Part shown: in pieces, positions 62,892-64,000 of the stretch
Numbering within the stretch: the stretch's first letter is position 1
How the letters are laid out: each line of letters begins with the position of its first letter
NCBI GenBank assembly: GCA_963514095.1
Contig: OY741267.1
Coordinates: 28,776,356-28,840,355 of the forward strand
Reading direction: 5' to 3'
From: Eutrigla gurnardus
Lineage: Eukaryota; Chordata; Actinopteri; Perciformes; Triglidae
DNA: 64,000 nucleotides
Notes under the pieces: generated by a model
What the model saw: only the letters and a program-made list of their open reading frames with translations
Told to the model about the DNA's origin: nothing
Databases searched by the model: none
Made by a program: the position numbers and the translations under genes

Positions 62892-62963
62892 TTACAAGTA
62901 GACGCGCCTCAGGTCTCCGGGTGAGGTGATGGTGTTGCACTGCGGGCACAGCTTCTTGTTCCC
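62892..62963 (-). CDS. rnf220: Last coding exon of RING E3 ubiquitin ligase RNF220 (partial gene)
   Basis: On the minus strand a pyrimidine-rich acceptor (CTCTCCCGTCCGTTCACAG) is followed by 24 codons ending in TAA. They encode GNKKLCPQCNTITSPGDLRR followed by VYL. CPQC supplies the last cysteine pair of a RING finger, and the extreme C-terminus ending in LRR(I/V)YL matches my memory of vertebrate RNF220. The exon starts in phase 0. The preceding exon, which should carry the C-W-H-x-H-C part of the RING, is not between 62964 and 64000, so it lies outside the window. Family knowledge: RNF220 ubiquitinates Sin3B, stabilises beta-catenin with USP7, and modulates Gli factors together with ZC4H2. 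Fish often have two copies (a and b), and I cannot say which this is. Alternative: another RING protein with a similar tail, which I consider unlikely. Confidence 0.85.
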   Translation of the reverse strand, partial: GNKKLCPQCNTITSPGDLRRVYL

Positions 62964-64000
62964 CTGTGAACGGACGGGAGAGACAGCGGTTAGTTACGTT
63001 AAATGAGTTACGCTTTCATTCTGCAACAACTCAACAAACACGCTTTTAAAACATATGTGTTGGGTTCCAGTTTTCTTTTTTTTTTAATGTGAGGATGAAA
63101 CATGTCATCTAGTGTCTCTAACCTTTTAGTCCAACTACCCTGTGGTGTTTTTGACCACTAGACGGCGCTGTGGAGCAATGTTTTTATGAGTGGCTCCCCG
63201 TTTTAATTGCATTGTGCATCTTTGGAAGCTAAGAGCAGCGTTACTGTTGATTTTTGATTCCTTTGCTTCATCATTATCAGGAAATACAGCACAGATATAA
63301 TTAAATCAGTATTGTAGACTATTAATAGAGGTTCTTCTGGGTAAAAACAGCAGTTTGAAGATGCTAGAATTAGTTCTCAGAATGTGTGATGAGTTTTCTC
63401 ACTTTCTTTTCCTCCTATCAACTAAAAAACTGAAAAACAAATAAATATAAAATAGTAATTAAAAAAATGTAAAGAATCAGTTGTGATACACAGACTAGTG
63501 GAATAGTCATTTGTAAACAAAGGTGGCTCCCAGCTACACGAGTTAACCCTTTACTGGTTGGATACGGGTCATTGTCACGAGAATTGGTCGTGCTATTGGG
63601 TGAAAAAATATGTCAATACCTCCTGTGATTAATCGACAACTTTCTGGGAATAATCAATGACTAAACCAAACTGCATCAGCTGTGAATGTCTTAGAGACAC
63701 ACTGGATCATTCACTCTATATATAATATATAAGGCTGCCTGTCTTTGGACGGTGGAGCCAGGGCTCGTCACGCTTTCTCCAGTTCTCTATGCGAACGTTG
63801 GCAGCCCCGCCTCACAGCCCCTCGCCCTCCACGGCGCTTTGATAGAACGCCATCTGCAGTAAAAGCAGCAGGTGATAATATGCACCACATTCTAACTGGG
63901 TGGTCTCTGCACCACCACTGTCCTCCACCGCCTCCTCCTACCAGCCAGCGTGTTCGGCTGGAAACCGCTGGCTGCGGGCGCATTCCTGCGCTTTGACACC
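62964..64000 (-). other. rnf220: Last intron of rnf220 (partial)
   Basis: The sequence upstream of the final exon's acceptor runs to the window edge. I find no further RING exon. It contains a CTCF-like motif at 63155-63168 and no recognisable transposon. The GC-rich end (63740-64000) has short open frames on both strands but no splice-framed exon that I recognise. Confidence 0.6.
63155..63168 (+). promoter_or_regulatory. CTCF-like motif in rnf220 intron
   Basis: CCACTAGACGGCGC differs from the CTCF core used here at one position. Occupancy unknown. Confidence 0.25.

Overview
The window reads as nuclear genomic DNA of a ray-finned (teleost) fish. The evidence is two vertebrate genes with spliced structure, very long (CA)n/(GT)n microsatellites, hAT-type transposon derivatives and relics of repeats common in teleost genomes. 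There is no bacterial gene organisation. Nearly all open frames of 60-200 codons are chance frames, antisense frames or microsatellite translations (poly Thr-His or Cys-Val).

Layout. At the left end, on the minus strand, is a complete three-exon Kruppel-like factor gene (CDS 2832-4360, 439 codons deduced) with a TATA-type promoter near 4519-4527 and a likely poly(A) signal near 2057-2062. It belongs to the KLF2/4/17 group, and I call it klf17 from its protein features and from synteny. At the right end, also on the minus strand, are the last coding exon (62892-62963) and a long 3' UTR of rnf220, a RING E3 ubiquitin ligase. Its upstream exons lie beyond 64000. KLF17 and RNF220 are close neighbours on human 1p34 (from memory), which supports both calls.

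The roughly 56 kb between them is a gene desert as far as I can read it. It holds: (i) an AT-rich minisatellite with a 69-bp period (6828-7645) and a second block of the same family (8996-9350); (ii) two hAT-type non-autonomous transposons with terminal inverted repeats and exact 8-bp target duplications (19912-20985 and 47914-49133), the second carrying a BED zinc-finger fragment and a transposase fragment in opposite orientations; (iii) a ~500-bp dispersed repeat present twice (44409-44915 and 52905-53415); (iv) more than 15 dinucleotide arrays, several over 100 bp and some in inverted pairs; (v) two perfect short-loop hairpins (38161-38216 and 55918-55965) that look like template-switch products; (vi) CTCF-like motifs near both genes; and (vii) AT-rich stretches that might be conserved enhancers but cannot be proven here.

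The two genes do not form a pathway with each other. KLF17 is a zinc-finger transcription factor linked in fish and frogs to hatching gland and primitive blood, and RNF220 is an E3 ligase linked to Wnt and Hedgehog signalling. The desert between them is the plausible place for their regulatory elements. I found no clear sign of an undescribed multi-gene system. The most unusual items are the rearranged hAT element, the perfect hairpins, the split minisatellite and the inverted microsatellite pairs.
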